From positions 1 through 64,000 of the forward strand of contig NZ_JAHZCJ010000011.1 of the NCBI RefSeq assembly GCF_019422935.1: DNA of 64,000 bases, read 5' to 3'. Shown one piece after another: positions 8,551 to 17,529 of this stretch (the first letter of the stretch is position 1; each line of letters begins with the position of its first letter). The notes beneath the pieces are model-generated. The model saw only the letters and a list, made by a program, of their open reading frames with translations. It was not told the DNA's origin and ran no database searches. The translations under genes were made by a program, and so were the position numbers. The DNA is from Desulfovibrio sp. (GTDB taxonomy: Bacteria > Desulfobacterota > Desulfovibrionia > Desulfovibrionales > Desulfovibrionaceae).

Positions 8551-10815
8551 CTACATGCCCTTGAACGGGTTGGGGCCCATGGCCATGATACGGTCAACAA
8601 AGCCGTCGATCAGGTCGGGAACCTTGTCGTATTCGTCAATGGCCACTTCAAGCTGTTCCACGCGTTCGGGCTGCACGCCAAGGCGGTTGAGCGTCTCGGC
8701 AATGTTTTCCTTGCGGCGGGAGCAGATTTCAGAGCCCTTCACAAAGTGGCACTGGTAGTCATCGCCATATTTGCAGCCCAGCAGCATGACGCCGTCGTAG
8801 CCCTTGCTCATGGCGTCAGACACCCAGATGGCGTTGACCGAGCCAAGGCAACGCACCGGAATGATGCGGCAGTAGGGGCTCCAGGGCTTGTTGCGGGCAC
8901 CGGCCATATCGAGCGCCGGGTAGGCGTCGTTTTCGCAGGCCAGAATCAGCACGCGGGGGCCATCGGCTTTGAAGTCCTTGGGCACCTGCACTTCGCGGAT
9001 CATGGAGCCGATCTGGTCGATATTGTAGTTGGCGAAGGAGATCACGCGTTCCGGGCAAGCGCCAAAGCAGGTGCCGCAGCGGCGGCAACGTGCCGGATTG
9101 GGCTTGGGCGTTCCCTTTTCGTCATCGTCCAGAGCGCCGAAGGGGCATTCTTCCGTGCAGCGCTTGCACTGGGTGCAACGCACAAAGTTGAACACGGGGT
9201 AGGAAAGGTCGCCCGAACGGGGATGCACAGCCACGCCGTGGCTGGCAGCTTCAATGCACTGCATGGCCTTGAGCACAGCGCCCTTGGCGTCTTCTTCGCA
9301 GGCATCCATGGTCAGGGGCTGACGCACGCAACCCGCTGCGTACACGCCGGTGCGGCGCGTTTCGTAGGGGAAGCAGATGTAGTTGGAATCCGCAAAACCA
9401 TCGAACAGGTTCAAATCCGGGAAGTCCGGGCCCTGGCGATAGTCAAAGCAGACAGTCACATCCTTGGCCGTGGTGGGCACGAGGCCCGTGGGCAGCACAA
9501 CCAGATCCACATCCAGATCAAAATCCATACCCAGCAGGGTATTTTTGCAGCTCACAACCATGTGGTCGCCAGCTTCGCGGATATCGGTCACGTCGGCCTT
9601 GGTCATCATGACGCCCAGACGATCCTGCATCTTCTTGTAGAAGCGTTCAAGAATGCCGGGAACGGTCATGTCCTTATACAGGATAAAGGTCTGACAGGTG
9701 TCGTTGGTCTTTTCGCAGACCGTATTGGCAAGGCGGAGCATGCCCACGCTGTTGACCGCGTTGGAATACGCAACATGGCGGAAGCTTTCGAGGTTGGCTT
9801 TTACAAAGCCTTTTTCTTCACCTTCCGCAGGCTTGGCAGCCTCGGCGGCTTCAGGAGCGGCTTCAGCTTCTTCAGCGGCCTTGCGCACGGCCTCTTCAGC
9901 AATTGTGGTATCAAGCACAAAGGCGATACGGCGGGCGTTCACCTGATCAGCCACCAGCATCTTGCCAAAGGTGGCGGCGTCCACAACCTTGGTGCTCTGC
10001 CCAAGGCCCATGGGAGCAAGGAATTTCTGATCCAGCGGCACCCAGCCGGTAGCCAGCACCACAGCGCCCACTTCGATGGTCTGCGAGCCAGAGGGGGTGG
10101 CAAAGGTGGCCTTGAACTCGCCGGGCTGGCCTTCCAGCTTTTCCATGCGGGTGTTCAGGTGCACGGTGATCTTGCTGTTGCCGAGCACCTTGCTCGCCTT
10201 GTCGGCCACGTTGGTGGGCTGCTTGTCCGTCCACGGGGAGGCCAGGGGCGAACCCATGGGAATGTTGTTGGCTGCGCCGCCGAGCTTTTCGGCTTTTTCC
10301 ACGAGCACAACTTCATACCCGGTTTCAGCGGCTTCAGCAGCTGCGGTAAGGCCCGTCCAGCCGCCGCCGATAACGAGCACCCTCGGCACACCGGTAATGG
10401 CGGCAGAATCGGGCACTTCGCTCTTTTGCAGCTTGACCACGCCCATGTTCACATAGTCGCGGGCCATGATCGCCAGCAGTTCAGGCGCGCCGTTGGCCGT
10501 GTCCACGGGGGTGTGATCAGGGTTTTTATAGGCCTGCACGCACTGTTCGCGCAGGTTTACGTGTTCCACCTGCACGGGCAGGCGGTAGATGTCCGCATCC
10601 ACGCGGGGGGAAGCGCCGCACAGCAGCACGCCGTCCAGCCCCTGCGCTTCGATGTCGGCCTTGATTTCACTCACGGCCAGGGCCAGCACGGGAACGACCT
10701 TGACTACGGGCACAAGACTGCCCCACTTCTGGCTCGTCTGTTCGGCCAGAGCGGTCAGATCAAGCCCGCCGCCAATGTTCTGCTGGTCAAAATAGACGCC
10801 AATTTTACCCGACAT
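8551..10815 (-). CDS. qmoB: QmoB, HdrA/MvhD-like flavoprotein of the Qmo complex
   Basis: Cytoplasmic-face subunit of Qmo. The 754 residues comprise an HdrA-like part with a dinucleotide fold (VLVIGGGWTGLTAAAEA, about residues 144-160), two 4Fe-4S motifs (CTQCKRCTEECP and CRRCGTCFGACP, about residues 545-585) and a C-terminal MvhD-like domain with cysteines in CLGSVNAIW and GCKYGDDYQCHF. The N-terminal 120 residues form a separate domain also seen in QmoB and HdrA homologues. A segment of about 30 residues rich in Ala and Glu (about 305-335, after LDTTIAEEAVR) looks like a lineage-specific flexible insertion. The RBS GGAGGTAGGCGGC overlaps the end of qmoA, whose stop lies five bases upstream, so translation is probably coupled. 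Confidence 0.96.
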   Translation of the reverse strand: MSGKIGVYFDQQNIGGGLDLTALAEQTSQKWGSLVPVVKVVPVLALAVSEIKADIEAQGLDGVLLCGASPRVDADIYRLPVQVEHVNLREQCVQAYKNPDHTPVDTANGAPELLAIMARDYVNMGVVKLQKSEVPDSAAITGVPRVLVIGGGWTGLTAAAEAAETGYEVVLVEKAEKLGGAANNIPMGSPLASPWTDKQPTNVADKASKVLGNSKITVHLNTRMEKLEGQPGEFKATFATPSGSQTIEVGAVVLATGWVPLDQKFLAPMGLGQSTKVVDAATFGKMLVADQVNARRIAFVLDTTIAEEAVRKAAEEAEAAPEAAEAAKPAEGEEKGFVKANLESFRHVAYSNAVNSVGMLRLANTVCEKTNDTCQTFILYKDMTVPGILERFYKKMQDRLGVMMTKADVTDIREAGDHMVVSCKNTLLGMDFDLDVDLVVLPTGLVPTTAKDVTVCFDYRQGPDFPDLNLFDGFADSNYICFPYETRRTGVYAAGCVRQPLTMDACEEDAKGAVLKAMQCIEAASHGVAVHPRSGDLSYPVFNFVRCTQCKRCTEECPFGALDDDEKGTPKPNPARCRRCGTCFGACPERVISFANYNIDQIGSMIREVQVPKDFKADGPRVLILACENDAYPALDMAGARNKPWSPYCRIIPVRCLGSVNAIWVSDAMSKGYDGVMLLGCKYGDDYQCHFVKGSEICSRRKENIAETLNRLGVQPERVEQLEVAIDEYDKVPDLIDGFVDRIMAMGPNPFKGM

Positions 10816-10820
10816 GCCGC

Positions 10821-12056
10821 CTACCTCCCTTTCACCGTTTGTACCGCCTTCAGGGCGGCGGCTGTGCCGGACTGCGCCGAGCGCATCACATCAAGGGGCA
10901 TGCGCGCGCAACCAGCGGCGAAAATGCCGGCCTCTTCTCCGCCCGCGATAAAGCCGTCTTCGTCCAGCGGCAGGGGCAGGGGCGCATTTTCGCCAGCCAG
11001 CGAGGGCTGCATGCCAGTGGCCAGCACAACAAGATCATAATCAAGGGTCATCTTTTCACCGCGCACGGCGTCTTCAGCCGTAATGCGCACCCTGTTGCCT
11101 TCGGCCTGCACGGCGTCGGCAACCTTGCCCTTGACGAACTTCACGTTGGGCAGCGCCTTGACCTTTTCCAGCACCTTCACATAGCGGCCCGGGGCGCGCA
11201 GGTCAATGTAGTACACCGTGATCTGCGTATCGGGATTCTGCTCTGCAATGTACAGGCACTGCTTGAGCGTGGCCATACAGCAGATGTAGGAGCAGTAGTT
11301 CAGGTGGTTCTGGTCGCGGGAACCAGCGCACTGCACAAAGGCGACCTGATGGGGAGCACGGCCGTCGGAAGGACGGACAATGCGGCCCCCAGTGGGGCCA
11401 AAGGGTGAAGCAAGGCGTTCAAGCTGCATGTTGGACACGCAGTTTTTCACGTTGCCCGCACCAAGATTGGTCAGCTGGGTAACATCATAGGGCTTCCAGC
11501 CTGTGGCAACGACCACCGCGCCGACATTGAGATCAATATCGCGCTGCGGTTCATTCACATCAAGGAACTTGGCCCCGGCAACCCGTGCGCTGTCAGACTT
11601 GGAAAGCGCATCAAGGTCAAGCGTGTAACGGCTGGGGAAGGCGAAAGGCATATCCTTGTGCAGGGCCTTGCGCGTGGCAAGACCAAGCTCGAATTCGCTT
11701 TCCACTTCGCCGGTCAGGCTGGAGGCCAGCAGGCTGAAATCAATATTGTGCGGGGCGGTGTGACGGGGACTGATGCGCACCTTCACCTTGTAATCGCCCT
11801 TTACACCCATAAACCCGACCACTTCGGCCTGGGTGAAAAATTTTATGCGCGGGTTGTTCCTGATGCGCTGGAACTGAATTTCCAAGCCGCAGGAGGGGGG
11901 ACAAAGTTTGGGAAAATACTTATTGAGCTGAGCCACGCGCCCACCAAGCCAGGGCGACTTTTCGACGATAAAGACGTCGTGGCCCAGTTCCGCCGCTTCA
12001 ATGGCGGCTGTGAGGCCTGCAAAGCCGCCGCCCACGACGAGAATGGCATTGGACAT
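10821..12056 (-). CDS. qmoA: QmoA, HdrA-like flavoprotein of the Qmo complex
   Basis: FAD-binding subunit of Qmo, related to HdrA of heterodisulfide reductase. The 411-residue protein opens with the FAD fold AILVVGGGFAGLTAAIEA at residues 4-21 and keeps FPKLCPPSCGLEIQ near residue 50 and CSYICCMATLKQ near residue 255, the cysteine-containing segments typical of HdrA-type flavoproteins. The start at 12056 follows AGGAGG at nine bases; the open frame runs upstream to about 12248 without an RBS and that extension is not believed. It is the first qmo gene, 366 bases after aprA on the same strand. Confidence 0.96.
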   Translation of the reverse strand: MSNAILVVGGGFAGLTAAIEAAELGHDVFIVEKSPWLGGRVAQLNKYFPKLCPPSCGLEIQFQRIRNNPRIKFFTQAEVVGFMGVKGDYKVKVRISPRHTAPHNIDFSLLASSLTGEVESEFELGLATRKALHKDMPFAFPSRYTLDLDALSKSDSARVAGAKFLDVNEPQRDIDLNVGAVVVATGWKPYDVTQLTNLGAGNVKNCVSNMQLERLASPFGPTGGRIVRPSDGRAPHQVAFVQCAGSRDQNHLNYCSYICCMATLKQCLYIAEQNPDTQITVYYIDLRAPGRYVKVLEKVKALPNVKFVKGKVADAVQAEGNRVRITAEDAVRGEKMTLDYDLVVLATGMQPSLAGENAPLPLPLDEDGFIAGGEEAGIFAAGCARMPLDVMRSAQSGTAAALKAVQTVKGR

Positions 12057-12421
12057 CCTGGATATCCTCCTGCGTTGTTGCATAGCGGCTGAAGAAGGAA
12101 AAGGACTCCCGCCGCGAAAAAAAAGGAGCGGCCCCGTGGCCGACCTCTGCGAGCGCCAGCGCACAAAACTGCCCGCACCACGCCCGCCGACAAAGGGGGG
12201 CCTGCTGCCGGTCATCCCCTTGCCGAACATTTGCCTTGTGCTGCGCACCTATGCCCAAACAATCGGCACACCAACAGGCTGGCACGAAAACCGCTCTTTT
12301 TCCGGCAGGGCCTGGGCCGCCGCCGGCACGCGTTTTTCGCCGCCGCGAGCCTGGCAAAGCCAGAGCTTGCAGCAGAGGGGGCGGCCTTGCGGCCGCCCCC
12401 ATTTGGCATCAGTGCCGCCGA
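12057..12421 (-). other. aprA-qmoA spacer with possible terminator and leader hairpins
   Basis: The spacer carries two structures for the minus-strand transcript. The first is a 10-bp GC-only hairpin at 12377-12400 just after aprA (no U-run). The second is a short CGGCC/GGCCG stem at 12129-12142 followed, four bases later, by eight U (12124-12117), about 60 bases before qmoA. I see no clear promoter for qmoA, and no credible gene. Confidence 0.5.
12377..12400 (-). terminator. GC-rich hairpin after aprA
   Basis: Perfect 10-bp stem GGGGGCGGCC/GGCCGCCCCC with a four-base loop, starting 22 bases after the aprA stop. There is no U-tract on the minus strand, so it may stabilise the aprBA mRNA 3' end or slow polymerase rather than end transcription. 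Confidence 0.5.
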
Positions 12422-14410
12422 CTAGTCGGGGATGATCTGGTAGTAGGGCTTCTTGAAGATCTTGGTCTCGCCGGTGGCGGGATTGTACTTCGAGTTCACG
12501 AAGCACTTCCAAGTGTCGTCGTCCAGGCCCATGAAGTCCGCACGGTAGTAGAAGCCGGGGTAGCGGGATTCTTCACGGAAGGCGATGTGCTGCATGTGCA
12601 GGCGCACCGTCCACAGACGATGGTAGTTTTCCCAGCAGCGCAGCAGTTCGTGCAGGTCACGAGCGGCCAGCTTGAAGGAGTCTTCTTCCATCATGGCGAG
12701 CAGGTTGAAGCCGGTGTCAAGCAGCGCCTTGGAGGTGGTGTAGTACGTGCTCACGCCACCGCCGTATTCGTCGGTGCACTTCACGAGACGCATCATGAAG
12801 TTCTTGGGCGTGATGTAGTTCGGGTTCACCACGGGGTCGGTCGAAGCGGCCTTGCCTTCTTCGAAGTTGTAGAAGGGACGGTAAACGGCCTTCTTCAGTT
12901 CTTCGGCGGTTTCAGCGAACTCAGGCTTGAAGTCCTTGTGATCAAGGCACCAGCGGACCATCTGCTTGCCAGCCATGCGGCCTTCAGCATGCGAACCGGA
13001 GGAGAACTTGTGGCCGGAAGCGCCCACGCCGTCGGCGCAGGTGAAGAGGCCTTCAACGGTGGTCATGCGGTTGTAGACCTTACCGTTGGAAGCCTTCACT
13101 TTGTAGTCTTCGGGCACCCAAGCTTCGTCGGGACCGGAAACCCAGATGCCGCAGCAACCGGAGTGGGAGCCGAGCAGGTAGGGTTCGGTGGGCATGATTT
13201 CGGAACCACGTTCTTCAGGCGCGGTGTTGGTGCAGGCCCAAAGGTTGGCCTGACCAACGCACATGTCGAGGAAGTCTTCCCAAGCTTCGGATTCAAGATC
13301 CTTCTGCTGCTCTTCGTTCAGGGTCGCGAAGGTGTTCTGCAGGGCGCTCTTGGTGTCCATGTAGATGGGGCCGCGGCCTTCGCGCATTTCACGAAGCATC
13401 ATGTGGTTACGCAGGCAGGTCGGGATGACATGGCCCTTGGCGTAGCCGCGATCTTCGTAAGGCTTCAGCATGGCGCGGTTGGTGGCGCAGTAATCTTCAC
13501 CCTTGGAGTTGGTGGCTTTGGCCTTGAACAGGAGGAACCACGCACCCACGGGGCCGTAACCGTCCTTGAAGCGGGCGGGCACGAAGCGGTTTTCCATCAT
13601 GGTCATTTCAGCGCCAACCTGAGCGCACATGGTGTAGGTAGAACCAGCGTTCCACACAGGATACCATGCACGGCCCATGCCTTCACCGGTGGAGCGGGGA
13701 CGGTACACGTTAACGGCACCGCCAGCGGCCACCATGATGGTGTTGGCTTTGAAGATGTGCACTTCGTTGGCGCGCAGGTTGAAGCCCACGGCGCCGGCGA
13801 TGCGGTTGGGGGTGTTCTTATCGAGAAGCAGCTTCACGATGAAGATACGTTCCATGATGCGGTCTTCACCCAGGGCATTCTTGGCAGCTTCGGCCACGAT
13901 GCACTTGTAGGATTCACCGTTGATCATGATCTGCCAGCGGCCGGAACGCACAGGGGCGTCGCCCTTGCGCAGGCTCTTGCCAGCAGCCTTGGCGGCAGCG
14001 CCGTTCAGGTTGTGGCCGTCTTCGCCCTTGATCCAGCAGGGAAGGCCCCAATCTTCAAACAGATGCACGGAGTCGTCAACGTGACGGCCTACGTCGAAGA
14101 TAAGGTCTTCGCGAACCAGGCCCATAAGGTCGGTGCGGACCATGCGGACGTAGTCGTCGGCGTCGTTTTCACCCAGGTAGGTGTTGATGGCGGAAAGACC
14201 CTGGGCCACGGCGCCGGAGCGCTCGAGGGTGGCTTTGTCAACCAGCATGATCTTCAGGCCGTGCTTGTCGCCCCAGCGCACTGCTTCAAAAGCGGTGCCG
14301 CAGGAGCCCATGCCGCCGCCCACGATCAGCAGGTCAACCGCATGTTCCTTAACTTCAGGCTCGGCAATGGCCACACCCTTCGTCGCTTCCTTGACGGGAA
14401 TCATTGGCAT
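12422..14410 (-). CDS. aprA: Adenylylsulfate (APS) reductase, alpha subunit
   Basis: FAD-containing catalytic subunit that reduces APS to sulfite and AMP in the cytoplasm, the second step of dissimilatory sulfate reduction. The 662 residues match the usual length. The FAD fold is at about residues 27-40 (LLIVGGGMGSCGTAFEAV), with the FAD-contacting GAVAQGLSAIN near residue 68, IMVAAGGAVNVYRPRSTGEG near residue 225 and the substrate-channel segment ENRFVPARFKDGYGP near residue 265. The RBS AAGGAGAAACAATT fixes the start at 14410. It lies 37 bases after aprB in one transcription unit, with qmoABCD further downstream. Confidence 0.98.
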   Translation of the reverse strand: MPMIPVKEATKGVAIAEPEVKEHAVDLLIVGGGMGSCGTAFEAVRWGDKHGLKIMLVDKATLERSGAVAQGLSAINTYLGENDADDYVRMVRTDLMGLVREDLIFDVGRHVDDSVHLFEDWGLPCWIKGEDGHNLNGAAAKAAGKSLRKGDAPVRSGRWQIMINGESYKCIVAEAAKNALGEDRIMERIFIVKLLLDKNTPNRIAGAVGFNLRANEVHIFKANTIMVAAGGAVNVYRPRSTGEGMGRAWYPVWNAGSTYTMCAQVGAEMTMMENRFVPARFKDGYGPVGAWFLLFKAKATNSKGEDYCATNRAMLKPYEDRGYAKGHVIPTCLRNHMMLREMREGRGPIYMDTKSALQNTFATLNEEQQKDLESEAWEDFLDMCVGQANLWACTNTAPEERGSEIMPTEPYLLGSHSGCCGIWVSGPDEAWVPEDYKVKASNGKVYNRMTTVEGLFTCADGVGASGHKFSSGSHAEGRMAGKQMVRWCLDHKDFKPEFAETAEELKKAVYRPFYNFEEGKAASTDPVVNPNYITPKNFMMRLVKCTDEYGGGVSTYYTTSKALLDTGFNLLAMMEEDSFKLAARDLHELLRCWENYHRLWTVRLHMQHIAFREESRYPGFYYRADFMGLDDDTWKCFVNSKYNPATGETKIFKKPYYQIIPD

Positions 14411-14447
14411 AATTGTTTCTCCTTATCGCACTAGCGGTTGCAATAGC

Positions 14448-14936
14448 CTAGCGGCCGTGTTCCATGCAGGTGAAGGTCTTGTCAGCGTCCTTAACATCGA
14501 ACTTCTTGCCAAGGGCGGTCTTCGGGACGGCCAGGGCAGATTCGGTGAACAGCAGTTCATCTTCGATGTTGGCGCCTTCGGGATGGCCTTCAAAGGGCTT
14601 GATGGAACCTTCCGGCGTAGTGCGGATGGGGAACTTGAAGCGTTTCACGTTGCCATTGCGGAACTTGACGGTCCACATGATGGAGTCAGCCGAACGCATG
14701 GGGATACAGGTCCCGCCCATGGGGGCAAAGTCTGCATAGGGACGGGCCGTAATGGCGCCCTGGGGGCAGATCTTAACGCAGGAATAGCATTCCCAGCAGG
14801 CATCGGGTTCCTGGTTGTATGCCTTCATTTCCTCAGAATCAAGAATCATGAGGTCATTGGGGCAAATGTACATGCAGGCCGTCTTTTCGCCACCCTTGCA
14901 GCCGTCGCACTTGGACGGATCGACAAACGTCGGCAT
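14448..14936 (-). CDS. aprB: Adenylylsulfate (APS) reductase, beta subunit
   Basis: Iron-sulfur subunit that carries electrons from Qmo to the FAD of AprA. The 162-residue protein has two 4Fe-4S clusters: the first from CDGCKGGEKTACMYICP (residues 10-26, with the long insertion between the second and third cysteines typical of AprB), the second from CWECYSCVKICP (about residues 47-58). The C-terminal 60 residues form the extension that wraps round AprA. The start at 14936 follows GGAGG at good spacing. It is the first gene of the apr-qmo block. Confidence 0.98.
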   Translation of the reverse strand: MPTFVDPSKCDGCKGGEKTACMYICPNDLMILDSEEMKAYNQEPDACWECYSCVKICPQGAITARPYADFAPMGGTCIPMRSADSIMWTVKFRNGNVKRFKFPIRTTPEGSIKPFEGHPEGANIEDELLFTESALAVPKTALGKKFDVKDADKTFTCMEHGR

Positions 14937-15428
14937 ACGTATCCTCCAACTCTTTTAAAAGTGTTTCAGAAAAACCCGCCGGGTTCGGCGAGGCGCGCGG
15001 CAAATCCGTCACGCCGGGGTTAGCCGAGCGCCTCCACAACGAAGGTTGGGCGTATGGCTTGCGCAATTAGTAACAAGCACTTAGCCTTTGAGTCAACCCC
15101 CCTCTGCAAAAATTCGTGGAAACTTCACAGAGCCGTCATGTGGATTTACAGCAAATTCAAAAAGTTAACTGCCTTGTGAAAAAAAATCTATTTCGCATTT
15201 TCGCCCCTCTTGCGTCACAACCATTTCAAAAGCTAACGGATCATGCCACGCGGGGCTGCCCAATGGGCAACCCTTGCAAGAGAAGTCATTTCAAGCTAAC
15301 ACGCTTGGGCAGATAAGGGAAGCCCCCGCGGCGAAACGAGCCATGAGTCGGCAACCTGTTGTTTTTTCAATGCTGCGCCACGGGCGGACCCCTCCTATCC
15401 AAATTTCATTATCAGTACAGGACAAGGC
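14937..15428. other. Intergenic region between divergent aprB and the chorismate-mutase/EPSP-like gene
   Basis: About 490 bases without a gene, AT-richer than its surroundings in 15060-15240. It holds the likely apr promoter (15066-15096), an imperfect hairpin at about 15252-15272 (GGGCTGCCC/GGGCAACCC) and a lone TTGTGAA at 15174-15180. No small ORF is convincing. Confidence 0.6.
15066..15096 (-). promoter_or_regulatory. Candidate promoter of the apr-qmo block
   Basis: On the minus strand TTGACT (15096-15091) is followed by TACTAAT (15072-15066), giving an 18-19 base spacer to the -10. The resulting leader before aprB would be about 125 bases. It is the only near-consensus -35 in the region. 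Confidence 0.5.
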
Positions 15429-17228
15429 ATGACCGACAATTCCAACGATTCCCGCGCTCCCCGCGATGCGCGCGAAGCACGGGGCCAGCGCGCCCCGCGC
15501 GGCCCCCGTAACGGGCACGAAACCGGCGATGCGCGCGCCCGCAAGCCGCTGCGAGAAGTTGTTTGCGAGATCGACCGCGACATTCTGCGGCTGCTGCTTC
15601 GCCGCAATAATATTCTTGTCCGCATGCGCGGCGACAAACCCCGTCTTGATTCCACGGAAGAAAAAACCATCCGTGAGTCGTGGGAAGCCGCCGTTTCCCA
15701 CATCAGCCGCGACGCGCGCCTTTCGGGCCACTTTTTTTCGCTCATGCAGGAAGTGGAATTCCAGCCCCGTCCCGCTTCTGCCCGCGCTGACGGCGCGGAT
15801 GAAGGCGGCGAACCCGGCGGCGCAGCAGCGAAGGAACCGCCGCGCACGGCCTTTAACCTTGCGCCGCCCGCCAAGCACGTACGCCTGCACATGCCTGCGC
15901 CTCTGGCCTGCCGGGCCACGCGCGCATGGCTGATGCTGGCCGCAGCCACAGGTCAGCCCCTGCATATCGCGCCCTGCCTCATGAATGATCCCATCGTTGA
16001 CTGCGTCAAGATGCTCAATCAGGCTGGCGCCTCGCTGACCCGCGAGGATGAAGGCGTTTCCGCCCGCCCAGCTGCTCCGCTTGGCGCGTCTGACAAGGTT
16101 ATCCACACGGGCGACAGTGCCTGGAACTTCTTCATGCTGCTGGGGCACTATCTAGGCCGTCCCTCGCGCGCCAAGTTTACTGGCGATGCAAGCCTGAAAC
16201 TGGCCGATTTTTCTTCTGTGCGGCACTTCCTGCCCACATTGGGCGCGCGCCTCGTGCATGTGGTGCCCAAGAGCGACGGCCTGCCCGCGCGCCTTGAGTG
16301 CTCCGGCATTCTGCCTGATTCCGTCAAGCTGCCTGCCGATGTGCCCGCCGAACTGGCCGAGGGCATCCTGCTGGCGGCTCCCGGCTACGAGAGGGCAATC
16401 ACACTTGATCTTGGCTCGCATCCCGAGCACAGGCTCATTGTTGCCCGCATACTGCCCATACTGCGCGCAGCTGGCGCAGATGTGCAGGTGGAAGGCGCAA
16501 AGGTGCGCGTCAACCCCGGCCCGCTCAGCCTGCCTGCCCAACCTCAGGCTGGCATGGAGCCGGAACTGGCGCTCTTTCTTCTGGCCCTGCCCCTGGCTCT
16601 GGGTGGCGAAGCCCTGCTTGGCGGCCAGTGGCCCGCCCTGCCCGCCGCCGAAGCCGGCTGGGATCTTTTGCAGCAGCTTGGCCTTGAACTGCGCTACGAA
16701 GCAGGCAAAAACGGCGGCGAGGTCTGCGCTCGCGCTGCCGCGCCCCTGAAACAGTACGCAAAGGGCGATCTGCCGGCCGGATTCCCCGCCGTCTGGGCCC
16801 CGCTGCCGGTGGCTCTGGCCGCATGCGCAGCCCTCAGGGGCGACAAGGCCGTTCTGCCCACCCTGCCCTCTGGCACAGACCGCACAACGGTAGAAAGTTT
16901 TCTTTCTGCTGTGGGTCTGGATTTGGATGAAAACGGCAGATTGTGCAAAAAGGAACAATCTGGCCCGCGCACGGGCTGGAATGCCCCTGATCCGGTCTGG
17001 GCAATGGCCCTTGCACTGGCTGCTTGTGCAAGCCCCCACCAGAAGTTGGGCAACCCCGGCATCATGACCGGGCTGTATCCGCCCTTCTGGGCGCTGTACA
17101 ATACCCTGCCCGAACCGGCAGTGCGCCGTTCGGCCGCGCCGGAAGCTCCGGTTGCTGCGCCCAGACGCCGCATTATCACCGGCGCAGTGGCTGTACCGCC
17201 GGAACTGAAAGACGAAGACGACTATTAG
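15429..17228 (+). CDS. Chorismate-mutase-like domain fused to degenerate EPSP-synthase-like domain
   Basis: The 599-residue protein has a basic, disordered N-terminus (residues 1-38), then a type II chorismate-mutase-like helical domain at about residues 39-115 (PLREVVCEIDRDILRLLLRR, with the two family arginines), a Gly/Ala linker, and from about residue 140 an AroA/MurA-type inside-out barrel. Segments correspond to AroA blocks: RATRAWLMLAAATG, HTGDSAWNFFMLLG, FTGDASLKLADFSSV and SGTDRTTVESFLSAVG. However the catalytic Lys-Ser of PGSKS, the NAGTAMR block and the Lys-Glu before TDR are all replaced, so ordinary EPSP synthase activity is doubtful. Desulfovibrio genomes carry similar proteins annotated as AroA. 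aroE and aroQ lie 4-6 kb downstream on the same strand. Confidence 0.7.
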   Translation: MTDNSNDSRAPRDAREARGQRAPRGPRNGHETGDARARKPLREVVCEIDRDILRLLLRRNNILVRMRGDKPRLDSTEEKTIRESWEAAVSHISRDARLSGHFFSLMQEVEFQPRPASARADGADEGGEPGGAAAKEPPRTAFNLAPPAKHVRLHMPAPLACRATRAWLMLAAATGQPLHIAPCLMNDPIVDCVKMLNQAGASLTREDEGVSARPAAPLGASDKVIHTGDSAWNFFMLLGHYLGRPSRAKFTGDASLKLADFSSVRHFLPTLGARLVHVVPKSDGLPARLECSGILPDSVKLPADVPAELAEGILLAAPGYERAITLDLGSHPEHRLIVARILPILRAAGADVQVEGAKVRVNPGPLSLPAQPQAGMEPELALFLLALPLALGGEALLGGQWPALPAAEAGWDLLQQLGLELRYEAGKNGGEVCARAAAPLKQYAKGDLPAGFPAVWAPLPVALAACAALRGDKAVLPTLPSGTDRTTVESFLSAVGLDLDENGRLCKKEQSGPRTGWNAPDPVWAMALALAACASPHQKLGNPGIMTGLYPPFWALYNTLPEPAVRRSAAPEAPVAAPRRRIITGAVAVPPELKDEDDY

Positions 17229-17529
17229 AAAAAAATAAACAACAGGCGCTGGCGGCGAGACATCGTCCCCAGCGCCTGTTGGCGTTTACGAGGGTAAGCA
17301 GACGTGAAGGCATCGCGCGGAGCCAGGGCCACCAGCAAGCCTATGCCCTGCGCCATTGCATGTTAGCGGGGCACAGGGACCAGTGGGCAGAAAGTTTCTG
17401 TCCGGCAACGTCTGGCGCAGCGGCCAAAAAAAATCCGCCCCGCGCAGCATATCTGCAACGGGACGGAAATTCCATTTGAGCCGCCATGCCCACTCCGCAA
17501 TAGCGGACAAAAAAGCGCGGCTGCGAAGG
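17229..17529. other. Intergenic region, no gene seen
   Basis: About 300 bases between convergent genes. Apart from the hairpin at 17240-17281 and a short TCCGC/GCGGA palindrome at about 17499-17512 I see no structure or ORF that I can support. Confidence 0.5.
17240..17281 (+). terminator. Terminator-like hairpin after the chorismate-mutase/EPSP-like gene
   Basis: A 13-bp stem (CAACAGGCGCTGG at 17240-17252 with 17269-17281) and a 16-base loop, 11 bases after the stop. It lacks a full U-tract (GGCGTTT follows), so it may be weak or act by structure. Confidence 0.5.

Noticed and set aside
8464..11040. Very long open frame on the plus strand opposite qmoB and qmoC
   Set aside because: It is a shadow of the high-GC qmo genes: no RBS, biased composition (His/Gly/Ala-rich) and no family resemblance, while the minus-strand genes are unmistakable.
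12236..14434. 732-codon open frame opposite aprA
   Set aside because: It mirrors aprA in the other strand, with the His/Gly/Val-rich composition typical of antisense frames in GC-rich DNA.
15160..15200. Rex or HcpR operator upstream of aprB
   Set aside because: Only one TTGTGAA half-site is present at 15174-15180; no partner TTCACAA at the expected spacing, and it is about 80 bases upstream of the -35.
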